Assembly: GCA_014338405.1 (NCBI GenBank)
Contig: JTDE01021441.1
Location: 1 to 64,000, forward strand
Source of the DNA: Paragonimus skrjabini miyazakii
Lineage: Eukaryota > Platyhelminthes > Trematoda > Plagiorchiida > Troglotrematidae
Reading direction: 5' to 3'
DNA: 64,000 bases
The notes below the pieces were generated by a model, which worked only from the letters and a program-made list of their open reading frames with translations, searched no databases and had not been told where the DNA came from. Made by a program: the position numbers and the translations under genes. Positions 37,880 to 50,099 of this stretch are shown here, piece after piece; the stretch's first letter is position 1; every line of letters starts with the position of its first letter.

Positions 37880-38000
37880 GAGTAATCCATTCAGCTCATA
37901 GTCACACGGACGGGGGTAAAAATCCAGTTCAGACAGGAAGATGCATTAGTGATGAGCTCTAATAGGAGTAAAACTCAGGTTTAGTGATTTTTGAAGTGTG
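37880..38000 (+). mobile_element. Family A fragment with decayed hammerhead
   Basis: At 37943-37986, GCATTA, GTGATGA, GCTCT-AATA-GGAGT and AAAACTCAGG follow the family A ribozyme order. Stem II is largely kept, but the core has changes at both CTGACGA and GAAA. The upstream tRNA-like segment is very degraded. Confidence 0.5.
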
Positions 38001-39228
38001 CTATGTGAAGAACCAATCTGAGTGCAAAACTCGTGGTCTAGTGTAAAAAATGTTGAAATTATGACAGTCTAGGCCCTCAAGCGTCAATCGATAATATGTA
38101 TGTGTGCCGAGTCTCAAGCTTCAGCATGCTCCAGGATAAGCACCACTTATGACCTCAAAGGTAACTTGAGTGTAGTGCCCATTTTCGAAATATTCTTTCG
38201 CAACATGCGTTCAGCTATAAGCAAACAAACTCCCCGTTTTTCATAAAATTTCACACAAATTAACAGGTCATTTCTACAGAATGATAACTGTTTCAAGTCA
38301 ACTAGAACTAGTTAATCGAGACTCACCGTCTGATTAAAATTAGATAATAAACGAACAGAAATTTAAATTTTCAAATGGTTTGTCATATGTTAACCTACCC
38401 CTTAGAGGCCCGTTTACCTGAAACCGTCCTATACTACTAAGACCACCAGAACTGACAGTAGCTTGTTAATAGGATTTATTTGAATGTTGTCGTTTCAGAT
38501 GATCAGAAGTGAAAAAAACTGTGAAAGAGAAAATCTAAGGATACCGAAGCAAATAGAGATCCCACCGCTGCTTATGGAGTATACAATTATCATACTGCAA
38601 AACACACTAGAAAACAGATGGCTGGCATCAACAGTGAGAGGTCGATAATGTCTTCGTTCTATCGCAATTATTCTGATGGAGAATTTATCCTAATAGATGG
38701 CTTGATATTCCGAATATTCACTTCAAGCCTATGCCTGATGTTAACTACCGGTGATACAGTTAGGACAGACTCTGGTAGGTTGTTTTGGGTTGAGTGCACC
38801 CGAATGTTAAAAAATGTTTTTCGCAAATCAGACTGCTCATTTGCTGACTATTTGTGATAGACATAAGTCGCACATAGCCTGGCATCGAACCGACCTGTTC
38901 ACTGACCTTTAGTCAACTAGTTACAACCTTATGCATGAACAAGGTGTTGTTACTTGAAAGCTGATAGATAATTAAGCTAAAACCTAAAAATTGACATTGT
39001 TGTTCCTTCTCAAGAACAGTCACAAACTTTGTACATCTTTTCTAACCCATGTGATTTACAGTATTAAGACATTAGCCTTTTCTCTGGCTTATTTTTGAAT
39101 TTCTATCCCATAAGAAACTTTGCTGAAGTTGAAAAAGTAATTTTCTTTTTCCGAAATCGGTAGGTCTACAAATTCAGTGTTTTATCTCATAATGCGTTGT
39201 ACAATTTCAGTTTACTTCTGACTTTTAG

Positions 39229-39323
39229 ATACTCCTAAGGAAGGCCACCTGAGGTGGTTGAAACGTAGAGTATAACAACTTGCTCATAACGTTGTGTTAT
39301 TCTCAATCCATTTATCAATACTC
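39229..39323 (+). mobile_element. Family C short insertion (83 bp)
   Basis: The element at 39235-39317 begins CTAAGGAAGGCCACC and ends CCATTTATCAA, flanked by ATACTC at 39229-39234 and 39318-39323. It is about 90% or more identical to the right arm of the copy at 3342-3634. The hammerhead-like stem II (GGCCACC-TGA-GGTGGTT), GAAACGTA and GAGT are kept; the core has CTAAGGA. It is heavily 5'-truncated. It lies in the third kinase intron, antisense. Confidence 0.7.
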
Positions 39324-39618
39324 TGGGATTGTTTTGAAAATAGAGAATTATTTTTCTGAGATGTCTGAACACCAAAACCAAGTCCAGTTAATGAAAATAA
39401 GTGTTTCCAAATGATTAAAACATTAACATGATATGTTTGCATTTGTTCAACCAAGCACAACCCTACATCACATCTATGTTAGAAACGAAATTGGGAAAAA
39501 ACGTACCACTTCTTACACGTAGGCAAGGAAAAGCAATCAGATGGGATTTTATACCGCTCTACTTAACGCAGAATAACATGAACCGAACGGTAAACGAACT
39601 TTAATGATTTTGTTTCTC

Positions 39619-40001
39619 ACAGATTCAACATCATCGACAACTGATCGCAGCTGTCGTATTCTCATGGACTTTCTAGTCGGCCGATTTGGAAAACAAGCAC
39701 TAGACTAGAGTTTCGTTCTTATTAGGGCTCGTCAGGAGTGCATACGGTCAGGACTAAAATTCTGGTCATGCTTTCATGAGGCAACTTTCTTGACCACCGT
39801 GCCATTTGCCTCACATTCAACACCACTGAACCATCATATATGAAAGCTCGCCGAAATTCGCTTGTGAATGATACTCTGATTGCCCTCCAGCCTTGAGAGG
39901 AGACACAGTAACTGTTCTGTTCACTCCAATCGATGATTCCTTGATTAGGAGTTCTGTCCAAGTTGAACCCACAAAAGTCATTAACCTGTTGAGCGATATA
40001 A
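39619..40001 (-). mobile_element. Family A repeat, full-length simple form (383 bp)
   Basis: ATTTTGTTTCTC occurs at 39607-39618 and 40002-40013 as a 12-bp target-site duplication, which defines both ends. Reading the minus strand, it starts with about 190 bp upstream of the tRNA-like part, then the A and B box region, the ribozyme at 39697-39741 and the tail. There is no inverted extra tail, so this is the basic unit. It lies in the third kinase intron, in the same orientation as the kinase. Confidence 0.85.
39697..39741 (-). ncRNA. Hammerhead ribozyme motif, family A
   Basis: Core CTGACGA and GAAA are intact. Stem I GCACTC/TAGTGC has one mismatch next to the core, stem II (GCCCT-AATA-AGAAC) is weak, and stem III is ACTCTAGT. 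It is recognisable but probably less active than 41846-41890. Confidence 0.65.
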
Positions 40002-41737
40002 ATTTTGTTTCTCTCAAACAGGACTTAAGTCCCTCTCGATATATTATCAGTTAAACTGTCAAATGCCTCACTGCGGACGTAGTCGATATGACAATAACAG
40101 AAAATGCCTATCCTTACCAGAGTGGGAACACAATAAAACCAAAAAATGTGGTCAGCACAATAAAGAAATTATGCTTATTCGTTCACGCACCATAACAACT
40201 CTTAGAAGCATACATTCAACAACGATATAATTAGCCGGCTCACCACACGCCACTTGTTGACGGTAAGTCTAGAGCAAAAAATGTTTGTTTCTAATTAACC
40301 TACGCTCATGCAATCCTCCTCCCTCTGTCTTACAGAGGAGTAAGTTGGACGAGATGTTACTTATCCAAAAGGCTCAAAAAACGTTGTTCGGCGTAGCTCG
40401 AGATTGATTCAATCGAATCCAGTAGCAGTGAGGTTAGTACACCTTTGACTTGTACCCATAAACGAGTCGACCCCACCAAAGCCAACCCTGTAGTCTACAC
40501 ACTTCCAAATATTCACCTTATATCAGTCGGGCAGAGAATGCCAGCCGCCGTGAATTAAACTGCTAGTAAATTCGGTCGTTTAATCCCATAAAATTTGTGT
40601 AATTTCTACAATTGTTGTGTCCAACGTTCACCCTATTGTTCCTACAAAAAATTACGTCCGCAACACCTTAAAACTAATATATACGATTCGTCAGCCGTGC
40701 CACTAACCTACAGCATGACCCCTGGTCTGTTTTACATTTGAATGTTGCCTTAAAAACGAATATATAATCACAACGGTCTGATGAGGAATAATCGAAAACA
40801 TTTGGTTTTCACTTTACCTCGTGTGAAGTGGAATTTTTTCTACAACAATCACTTTTCGGTGCGCTGAAAAATGATCGCCCTGAGAAGATGATCACAGCAT
40901 AAAGAATTAACAGGAAAACATAAATTATTGTTATCCCAAAATCTAAAGGGAAATTTGATGTCGATTTCGATATTCCTTCGGAATTTTTGCCATTAATAAT
41001 GATATACTTATTGAACATTTATGATTTTCTCAACGACTCCAGTAAGCCCGCTGGCAGATCAGACTGAAACCTAGTCACGTCGACATCAATATCGTTTTTT
41101 TCATCACGATTTACAAACGAAGCTCAACAACGACTGTCGTAACATGTCCGATTGATACATCGTTTTCGGCAGCAGTTCCCCCTTCGACTTCTGCATCTTT
41201 TTCCCATGTCTTTCAAACATCTACTGGTATAATTTGCAGAATTATCTGACATACTCAACTCTAAAAAGAGCTTAGACACCAACCAAAATATCTTTTCATA
41301 CACGAGGGTCATCGTTACATTTAATGTCCCCAACTAACACAGTACACCTTCCTCGCCATCTGTGTGGTTGGATTCACCCACTGTTTTACAAAATAAGCCG
41401 ATAAATTTTTATTATTAAAACATCTCGATTTCCTTCTTTTTTTCTATTAACAACTGTGTCAACTTCTCACTTTCTGGACTGCATGTTAACGGAACAGTAG
41501 TTCCTTCCGTGCAAAGGTTTTTTCTTTGATATTATTTAATCTTACGCATGAATTTTATTTCTAAAGTGTACGAATAGAGATAGGGTAGCCGTATCACATT
41601 GAAATTGTCATTCGCCTGGTTCAGAGTGGACGCGAAATCACTAATCATTCTCGGAGGATGGGACATCGTGACGCACTAACGTGTAGTGTAGATAGCTCGT
41701 GTTAATCTAACTCGATTCACCTGACATTCTTCTAATT

Positions 41738-42095
41738 ACTGATGAGTAGTCGAGGAGTTGGTTTATTTCAATCTGAACATCACCCACAATTGATCGCAGC
41801 TGTCGCATTCCCATAGACTTTCCAGTCGGCCCCTTTCAAAAATAAGCACTAGACTCGAGTTTCGCTCTCATCAGAGCTCGTCAGTAATGCATATCATCGC
41901 CACTGTCGGGACTTGAACCACGACACGCTATTCATGAGGCAACCGTGTTTACCACTGCGCCATTGACTTCACGTTAGGCTCTACCAAATTATCATATGTG
42001 AACGCTCAACCACTTTTGCTTGTGAGTGTGGGGCCGACTGGATAGTCTATGGGAATGCGACAACTGCGATCAATTGTGGGTGATGTTCAAATTAA
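41738..42095 (-). mobile_element. Family A hammerhead-bearing repeat, foldback form with internal unit reversed
   Basis: The unit is flanked by ATTCTTCTAATT at 41726-41737 and 42096-42107. The tail is present inverted at both ends (41770-41833 and 42030-42093, with a few mismatches). The internal unit here is minus-oriented, with the ribozyme next to the left arm and the tRNA-like part to its right, opposite to the copy at 29203. The 5' end, ACTGATGAGTAGTCGAGG, is nearly the same as in that copy. The B box reads GGACTTGAACC on the plus strand. It lies in the third kinase intron, and its ribozyme is in the sense direction of the kinase transcript. Confidence 0.85.
41846..41890 (-). ncRNA. Hammerhead ribozyme motif, family A, best preserved
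   Basis: Stem I GCATTA pairs with TAGTGC (one G-U), the core is CTGACGA and GAAA, stem II is GCTCT-GATG-AGAGC with five perfect pairs, and stem III is ACTCGAGT, a self-complementary 8-mer. The cleavage triplet is GTC. All conserved core bases are present. Stem III has no loop, so an active fold probably needs two copies of the RNA or a tandem transcript. It is predicted to be active on sequence alone. Confidence 0.85.
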
Positions 42096-42364
42096 ATTCT
42101 TCTAATTGTTGCGGGTTCTAAATACAAGTGACAGAAAGTTGAGTCACTCAGCCGTAACAGTGAAAACCACACCGATAAACCAGACAAAACAATGTATCGC
42201 AACATAGATCCAGTTTAGAGCATGGTTATGAAAGGAAAAGTCCAACGAAAGTCGTCGAGTATTTCTATAGGACAATTCAGTAGCGCTCGATATGAGGTCA
42301 GATGAGCAGTGATCAACAAAGTTGATTGATGAAAAGGTGACCGGAGTTCAAAAAGCAACAGTAG

Positions 42365-42470
42365 AAATGACATGTACTACTAACGACTTCTAACATAAGT
42401 GAAACTTAACTCGAGTGGTTTGTTTAAAAAAAACTGGTTGAAAAGTTTTCGGAATGTGAAGTCCGCGATC
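42365..42470 (+). mobile_element. Family A fragment with decayed hammerhead
   Basis: At 42373-42403, GTACTA, CTAACGA, a remnant of stem II and GAAA occur in the family order, followed by a poorly matching tail. It lies about 270 bp from the foldback copy at 41738-42095. Confidence 0.4.
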
Positions 42471-43224
42471 AGTTATATGCATTATTAAAGTTATATGAGA
42501 CGCAAAATCTTCTACTATCTTCCAGTAATTCGAAACCAATCAAATCAAGCAACGATCATTAGCAGTCAATATGGTGTGGATGCTGCTTACACACGATCTA
42601 CCCAGCTGCCCTGAACTCCACTGGTAACTGCTTCCATCGGACTGATTTACTTAATTTAACGCATCACAAAACCTTCAGTGACTGGTTTGGTAACGAGCAG
42701 TTGTGGTTGGAATCGTCTGGAAGTCTAATGAGTAACGTTCAGTTTGCCAACACTGGTTTTGATATAAGTCAGACAGAATTGTGGTCGTGTGTGGAACTGA
42801 CTGACGGTGGCTATGGATACCAGACAAAAGGTAGCTGTAGAGATTTATAAAATGGTCAATGTAGAATGAGATAACGCAACAAACCAACCAACTTAAAGCG
42901 ATCGTTTTTGGAAGGTGGTCACCCGTAAAAAGGGCTTTGCGGAGAAGTTTCTCTGTAAGTAAACAGTGTAGTCATATTTCAGGTGATGGTTTGGTCAGTC
43001 AGTATTGCGGTACAAGATAGAAATTTGCTACAGGGAACCGTAGAGCGTATCTAAAGGGAGCTAGCAAAGGCTATAACGCAACACGGATAGGCATCCAAAC
43101 AAAAATCTCGTAACTTTGACGGCGATGAGCTTAATCATAGCAGGTCATGTGGATAACTCCGCTATTTCGCTTAAGGCCTTATTGCAATCCTGAAATGTTG
43201 ACCCTTACCGAAGCCGTGCTGAGC

Positions 43225-43460
43225 GAGTGTCACACATTGAGTGTCTGTGTTGCAGAAGGTCCTGACGCAGTCAACCTTGTTACTGTTGATCTGAAATTGT
43301 TCACCTCACTCTGCGATGTGTTTATGTGACGTTAGCTTGTTCTTTTGCTATGTCATCATGATCTAACGGAATGCTTTACCTGACTGGCTAATGAGAGCAT
43401 CTTGCAATGTGTTTTATTGCTGTATTGATCAAGCCCAAATTTATATTCAGTTGTAGTCTT
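43225..43460. repeat. Family D repeat, copy 1
   Basis: GTGTTTATGTGACGTTAGCT, TATGTCATCATGATCTA, CTTGCAATGTGTTTTATTGC and TGTATTGATCA resemble stretches at 50130-50345 in the same order. It is old and of unknown type. Confidence 0.4.
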
Positions 43461-45455
43461 GGATGCCCTCCAGTAATTTTGATCTCGTAATCTAAGTAGG
43501 TTATTTGAAAATCAATCGTTTTGACGCATTCGGAAGTGCTATTTTCGTCTAGTTAAGTAGATGTAAAAAAAGTGCCTAACACAATAATCAGAAAATGACT
43601 ATGAACACCCATTACTTCACAACCATCGCCACCACGTTTTACGAGTTAACTTTGTTTCATTTTAAGGTTCCATAGCGTATTGATCACCAACATGTTCTTC
43701 AACCTAAAGCAACGGACTCGCATACGACCAATGCCAACGTTTCTCATTTGTTTATGTAAAAAATAGTCACTTCAAGCAGACTACTTTGTTTGTAGTTAGC
43801 TAATTTTTGACATGTACTCTCAGAGCCGAGTTTAGCTTATTTTGAGCTGAACAAAAATCCATCGTCTGAAACGCATGGCCAAGCATGCATGTTGAGCGAC
43901 ACATTGAGCCAACTACGTTAGCTTTCAAAACTTTGTCAGGGGCCCACAACATTGCGAGTGTGCAAATGGATTGGTAGGTCACCGTATGGCTTCGAGCGCA
44001 CAACTGAAAAACAGGGAGTGTCGAACAATTGAAGCTCTCATAAACCGCGATATTTTCTTGCCAGAGATGAGGCAGAACGTAAAAGAGGAAGTGGGTGAGG
44101 AATCTTTAACATCAAGTGCCTCGTTCCTTATGTGGCACATCGATTCAGGCAGCTTCGGCAACATCTGTATCGACAGAACAGACCGGCACCTACGACAGAG
44201 AATCGTTGACAATACGTCAATGTGGTTGGTGCGTGCACTCACATAGTGGGAGTTGACAGTGGAACGTCTGACCAGAGAACCGACCTCGTCCAATGCATGG
44301 AGTATCGTAGAAAAAGGTCATGCTTTTGACCCAGTCAACTAATTAGATGTGTTTCTGCGCAATCCGTATCCCGAACTTCTCGTACTTCCGAATATTTCAT
44401 TGTCATTCGACTCTAAATATAAAAAGCTACCGGCTTCAACAGCTTTTATGTTTCAACAATTCATATAACTCTCTACTACAATACAGCTCAACAGTACTTC
44501 TACTGTTTATAAAAGCAGGTCGTGAGTTTTGGCTTCGTAACTGAAGAATGAAGTCTGTTTATTTTTAAAAGAAGTATTCCATAGCTACGATGGTTAGTGA
44601 CATAATGTACCACTGCTGAACAAAGTACGTTGTATGTTGCGCCGTCGACAGTATCGTAATATGGTCGAAATTGTTGGTCGGATCAAAGGATGAGGTGTTT
44701 CTGATGATGGAGTGGGCCGCAAAGTCACTAAGGCACCATCAATCTTAAAATGTCCAGCGGTAGAAGTAAATCTTCTTACTCACGTTACATACACTTGTTG
44801 ACCTACTGTCTCAGTTTGCATTTGGAAATATAGCGAGACCTTCCCACAACGATCCTCGAATTATCTTGGTTCGGAGAGATTCCGTCCGTCACTGTTACAC
44901 ACGATTCAGATTCTGGTTACTTAGGTAGACAGATTCATTCTGCCGTCTGGTTCATATCACAGTTGATTTGACAGAAATGAGTAATGGTCACAGGACGTGG
45001 GACGACTGCAAATGGTCGTTGCTAAGCTGATAGACAGTAGTTTTGTGATTATATTTCGGGTGAAGTAACCACAATCAGCTAATGGTGGCGAGACCTAAAA
45101 CTGGTTGTACTGTGAAACCACACTAGACCGGAATGCTCAAGGGTCGATATTTTATTTCCAAGGAAGATTCGTTTTGTATACCTACTTAGCGGCAACAGCT
45201 AGTGAAATAGCTAAGCAGGTGGGGATAATAGACTATGTCATAATGACTTCTTGTTTGCGAACGGGTGCAGTTCGATGACTGGAGACAAGTTTCAATCGAC
45301 TATAACAGTAATGTTTTGAACACTTTGGAATCTCACGAAAATATGATGAAACTGCCCAACCAAGTTGCAACGTATTGTTTAAGCCCAAATGATTGTGGCC
45401 GTACCAGTAAGCAAACCTTCGTATAGTTTCAATTCCTCATCCATAACAGCGCGTT

Positions 45456-45947
45456 TTATATGACGCTGTGGACTATTCCGGTGTTAATCCGGAAGATGCA
45501 GAAGAAGAAAGAGCAGACGACGAACGATGAGCTACAATTAGAGTAGACCACCACAGTTCCGGGATCCTGATTCAGGTGACATGTTTGGTGGTGGTATGAC
45601 CCTGAAACGACAGCGCAAACAACTGCGTCGGAACCTGAAGATTTGCGGATCGACTCAGGGCAGTCGTTTTGATTCAGATTCAGTGGCATCGCAAACCGCG
45701 ACCGAACCGTCACCAAACTCATTACCTGAATCACTATCTCTGGACATGAACAATCACAGCACTGCCGTATTACGATCAAGCCTTCACCGACTTTGTTGCC
45801 TGAATCGGTAAAACCGGAGGGCTGTAGGTACCCTACTCCAGCCTCAACAATGAGCAGTTGCATGTTGTCAGCTATTATACCGTACGAACATTTAAGTTGA
45901 CCTCGTTCGTGTGCAGGCTGGTATGGGACTGTCTCGTGTGATCGCAC
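45456..45947 (-). CDS. Longest single open frame in the window; uncertain
   Basis: A 163-residue frame runs here on the minus strand (start MRSHETVPYQPAHERGQ). It has a Cys-rich middle (RQCCDCSCPEIVIQ) and a hydrophobic C-terminus. It shows no domain I recognise. The opposite strand also has protein-like pieces in shifting frames, such as MFGGGMTLKRQRKQLRRN and NPEDAEEERADDER, so the block may be a decayed plus-strand element with this frame as its shadow. It lies in the intron just 5' of kinase exon 46340-46657 in window order. At 163 codons in 64 kb of AT-rich DNA, chance cannot be excluded. Confidence 0.2.
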   Translation of the reverse strand: MRSHETVPYQPAHERGQLKCSYGIIADNMQLLIVEAGVGYLQPSGFTDSGNKVGEGLIVIRQCCDCSCPEIVIQVMSLVTVRSRFAMPLNLNQNDCPESIRKSSGSDAVVCAVVSGSYHHQTCHLNQDPGTVVVYSNCSSSFVVCSFFFCIFRINTGIVHSVI

Positions 45948-46339
45948 CTATCAAGCTAGATTTTTATAACTAACGCTGACGGTGCCATTCATTGAGATAC
46001 AAAAAAAATGCACGGCAGTATACTGTAAAGCTTTTCGTCTTTTCTTACGAGTTCCAAATTTGTTGCCGAAAATGACCAAGTTTGGTTCAAACCTGTAGGT
46101 TTGAATCTAGGTTAAAACTGTTGTAAAATAGCAATTATTAACGCGTCAGATTGCACAAAACTAGTTAAAAATATTTACTCAGTGGTAATGTAGCGCACTC
46201 TGGTATCTCTGAGTGAACACGGTGTTGACCTAATGTTCGCACGATGACTATAAGCATTAGTTATTCGAACCTTCCCATTCAAATAGGAATGATATGGCTT
46301 TGGGAATGAGCACCAGAAAACCAGAAGATCAGAACTAAC

Positions 46340-46657
46340 CTCTCCACACTTCGCCAAACTGACCGGCGCCGAGAAGTTCTGTCAGCTCCAGCGAAGATCT
46401 AGGAATTTCCCACTGATCCCTCGTGAGTCGTGAAAGGTCAGTGGGCACAGGTGGGGGCCGGGGACATGGTCTAGTTAGGCAACAACATAATCCATCTGCA
46501 TTGAGTGAATAATGCTTGACCAAAGCCCGCAAATCGGGCAGGATTTGCTTGGTGGTAATGTAGACCTCTCCAGTCTCGGAAATTTGCTTGATCTTGTAAT
46601 GTTTCACAGTATCACCCCTTTGCACCTCCGTGTCCCGAACTGATAACGATAGCGCAC
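46340..46657 (-). CDS. Src-family tyrosine kinase, exon with second half of SH2, linker and start of kinase domain
   Basis: The exon runs from a TCTACACAG acceptor to a GTTAGT donor at 46334-46339 and holds 105 codons plus split codons. It begins ALSLSVRDTE and contains HYKIKQISETGEVYITTKQ, the second half of the SH2 domain, ending near GLCCCLTRPC. A proline-rich linker (RPPPVPTDL) follows, then DQWEIPRSSLELTELLG, the classic entry to a Src kinase domain, and GAGQFGEVW, the glycine-rich ATP loop. The last G of the exon joins CC of the next exon to give Ala. An ATG further upstream in the same open frame lies in the intron and is not a start. The intron on the 3' side is about 12.8 kb and on the 5' side about 12.6 kb. 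The protein should act at the inner plasma membrane in phosphotyrosine signalling, by family knowledge. Confidence 0.95.
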
Positions 46658-47459
46658 CTGTGTAGATAACGATAAAAAGCGTAATAAGTAAAGCAAGGCA
46701 ATCGCCCAATCAAAACTGAGCAATATGTGAAGTTTGGAGTAGTTTCCTACTCATCTGTGAAGGTAAGTAGTATGATATGATTAAAAAATAATGACGCATG
46801 CAAAAACGGTGAGAAACAAATGGCTATTTGTACAAGGGGAATAGCACTGTCCAAATGGGGGCCGATGCTGAGATAATCAGTCATTCGAATGAGCGCAAAA
46901 ATGTGTGAAGTTGTCTGCTCACACACTAAGCAGTTTCCGCCTGGCAATAAATCTCTCTGAAGAATCAACTTGTGGGGACACAGTGGTTGATTATGAGAAA
47001 CCGGAGTTTGCGGAACAGCTTCGTTTCCGGTAAGCCACCTCCAGTTTAAATACAAACTACTACAAGGAAAAAGTGGTCATTCTCGTCATTAATACCGAGT
47101 GAATCTGAACTCGCTGGGGGATAAGGGTCTTGTAGTTTCAGTAATCGGGATCCAGACACGAAGCCCGAATCTGCGTAAACGAAAGATTAGTCGAACCACT
47201 CAAGTTATGGTTGGCTGTCACCAAAACAAGTGAGGGGTCAACACAGCACACAACAGCGTGATCCCTAAAGGGGCTATTAGTTTACACGGTTAAAAATCAA
47301 CTAATCGGCGCCTGGAAACCACTTCAATTTCAATAAAATACGAGCGGGATACAGTTTGTAACAAATGAAATCCTTAAACGTCATTCGATTCAATATGCTC
47401 CTTTGCTTCAATCTGCCTGAGAAGTTCTGACCATGGGATAATGGATTGAAATGAACAGA

Positions 47460-47695
47460 GCTATTCTAGCGATATTCGATTATGCTTAGTATGTGGTTGG
47501 TAGCGTCGTGACCACCACACTGATCTCACAATCACGAAGAATGCAATGGAACTTTTAGTCCGCACGAAAATATACACCACCGACGAGGTCTAAAAAGAAG
47601 GAAACTCGAATCTAGTGCTTCCTTTCGACGATAGGCAGTTGAATGGCTTATCTGAATGCGAAGACTGTTACCAAACTTAGGTGGTGTTTAATTTA
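47460..47695 (+). mobile_element. Family A copy with decayed hammerhead
   Basis: The ribozyme region 47574-47618 reads ACACCA, CCGACGA, a disrupted stem II, GAAACTCGAATC and TAGTGC. A tail follows with GGCAGTTGAATGGCTTATCT. The tRNA-like part upstream is hardly recognisable. Confidence 0.5.
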
Positions 47696-50099
47696 TAGCA
47701 ATCACCTTCCTAAACTACCCTCATGTTAAAATGAATCACGTTGTACCTGTCATGAAGTTGGCGCACTGAAGCGAATATGTCTAATCATGAATTCGTTTCT
47801 GGTGAACACTTTAGATCTGTTTGGACAATCAGTGATTTACTAGTATGAAGGAACTTTTCCATAAACTAATGCGTAAAAACTTTCATTAAAAAAGCAAACG
47901 CCAATATGCCTGGACCTCAGTAAAGCCAAATACATCACTGTAGAATGAGAGAGATATTGACCATTGTACTGGCATATTGTTGTCTGTAATGATGTAAGAT
48001 TAACCGAGAATTCACACAAGTGTAGTAAAATATAACTGAGGAACCTTCATATCGGGACGGCGTAGTTAGTGCAGTAGAAGAATCATTCAAACCAACGTTT
48101 ATCAATAGTGATTTGTTGGGTTATTTTAACTAAACATTCAGATTCACACCAAGTACACATGTGAACAAAAGGATTAAAAACGTCGTTGTTTGGAAAGTCG
48201 ATATATAAAAATAAAACTTATCACGAAAGTGGAAACGTTATTCAGCAAAACGCCCAAAAAAGTTCGACATGAAAAAAACGTGAGTTTTCTGACAAACCGT
48301 TTCGACGGTCTCAAATTTCGCATTAACTTACTGCATTCATGTCGTCAGACAACATCAGATTAAGTTCTCGTTTAAAGTTCCCTACTGCCTAAAAGTCCAG
48401 TTTCTCTAGTTTAGGAACATCCTCCCTACAATAACAGTCGACTAAATGTGGGGAAACCATAGTACTGTAATCGGGCTAAGATCAATCCTGGATCACAGTT
48501 TTGGCTTAAGAATCAGGCTACCAGCATCAAGCAGTTTTAGCGGAAACCTAAGATAAGTACCGTAGGCTACAACAATACTCTTTATTCAATCAACACTCGT
48601 CAGTTTAAGTTCACTCCTGTCAAAAGTCGTGCAAGATAAGCTGAATGAAAGTGCATCACTCAGTAACATCCTGGTTCATTCACAGATGTCATTAATTAAA
48701 TGACAAAGTGTGATAGCACCGTCACAAATTCTGTTTCAGCCAACTAATTGTCTGGTAAAAATTTGTATGATATTTGTATCATCACTGACTGCCATGAGTC
48801 GTTTTGACATATGTGATCAGCAGTTCCGCATTCAGATAACTTAGACGATCGAAATTTTAAAAAGTTTGAATTCCGTCTGAGATCGTGAATGAAATTGATT
48901 CGCATAGACAAAAACTGGTTTGTCCCTGAGATCTGACTAGATACGTGCGTTTATCATTATATATAGTGAATTGAGTTCAATTTTGTATATGACTAAGCCC
49001 ATAGCTATGATAAGTGATGGCGGAGACGGGAAAAATCCAACAAAATTCTTGACTGTCAGCTAGCAGAACGCGGGGAAGAGTAGCTGTTTCAACTTGCTTA
49101 CATGATTATTTTGGTCCTATCCAAGTGTGACTAGAAAAGTTGCGTGACAGCCAACTGTATGACGGACCTGAAGGAATGTGGGTATTCACTGACATGGGTC
49201 GTGAGGCTGTAAAATCGCAGTTTTCCCATACTTCATCTGTTCAGCGTCAAACCGAATCCACATTTCCAAAACTCACTAGACGTATGTGCACTCAAATATG
49301 TTTGACCGTCTGCATGGTTGTCTGGCTGCTGTGTAGAGAAAGTAATGTACCATTCAGTTCTAGTTTAGGAACAACTCTGCTCTCGTAATTCCTGACCTGT
49401 CGTTTTTTCGAATCAACGTTGTTTTTCATCAGTCCAATCGCTGACCAGTCGTTTTCTGAACTTTGAATCTTCCAACATCTACCCACCCGTAGAAGTACAA
49501 TTCCTTACGCTGAACTGAGTAACGCAATTAACACATTTTCATATCTCTTAGCAGTCCCGGATACAACTTTCTCAATCATCTCAGAGTCTTCTTCATCATT
49601 CACTCTAACTTAGCATCGTCCGTACACTAGTGACAGTGACAACGTCAGTCATCTAAACGAAGTGAAAAGCGATCTCTCTGTGATTAGCCTAGACAAGACA
49701 AACAATATTAACAAAGTAGTATTTATGTCGGCCAGAAATTCTATAATATTTCATCGACTTTTTATGCAGTAAAAATATAATGTAGACAAAAATATGTCCA
49801 GAATGAATAAATGGACAGGTAATCATACAACAAACCAAATAACTCTAAAGTTGTGGTGACACATACGGTGGCAAAATGCACCGAAACTTGCGACAGTGGA
49901 AGGCAGAGCAGATCCCCAAAAGGGTGGTGCAGACTGTGATTCAATGGGGATCTCAACAACCTCGATCGGGAAATAAGTAATAGCAACATGTTGTGTGGTT
50001 GACAGTACCACTTCGTTTGTGGTCCTACTACGCAATCACAACGCCAAGATGTTGACGTTATTCGAAGCGTTGTTAATCGGTCACCACACTCTAACCCTC

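Larger units (their letters stand above)
33528..46339. other. Kinase intron (12.8 kb) with repeats
   Basis: It contains an RTE fragment (34870), family A copies (37880, 39619, 41738, 42365), family C (39235), family D (43225) and the unclear frame at 45456. The remaining stretches, including 35300-37880, 40014-41725 and 43970-44300 (overlapping 91- and 104-codon frames), hold nothing I can name. Confidence 0.7.

Noticed and set aside
43979..44293. 104-codon minus-strand ORF, with a 91-codon ORF opposite
   Set aside because: Both are unfamiliar and overlap on opposite strands. No splice or family evidence favours either.
46658..46709. Met upstream of the SH2 half-domain as a translation start
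   Set aside because: It precedes a good splice acceptor and the exon at 59215 supplies the missing SH2 half in phase.
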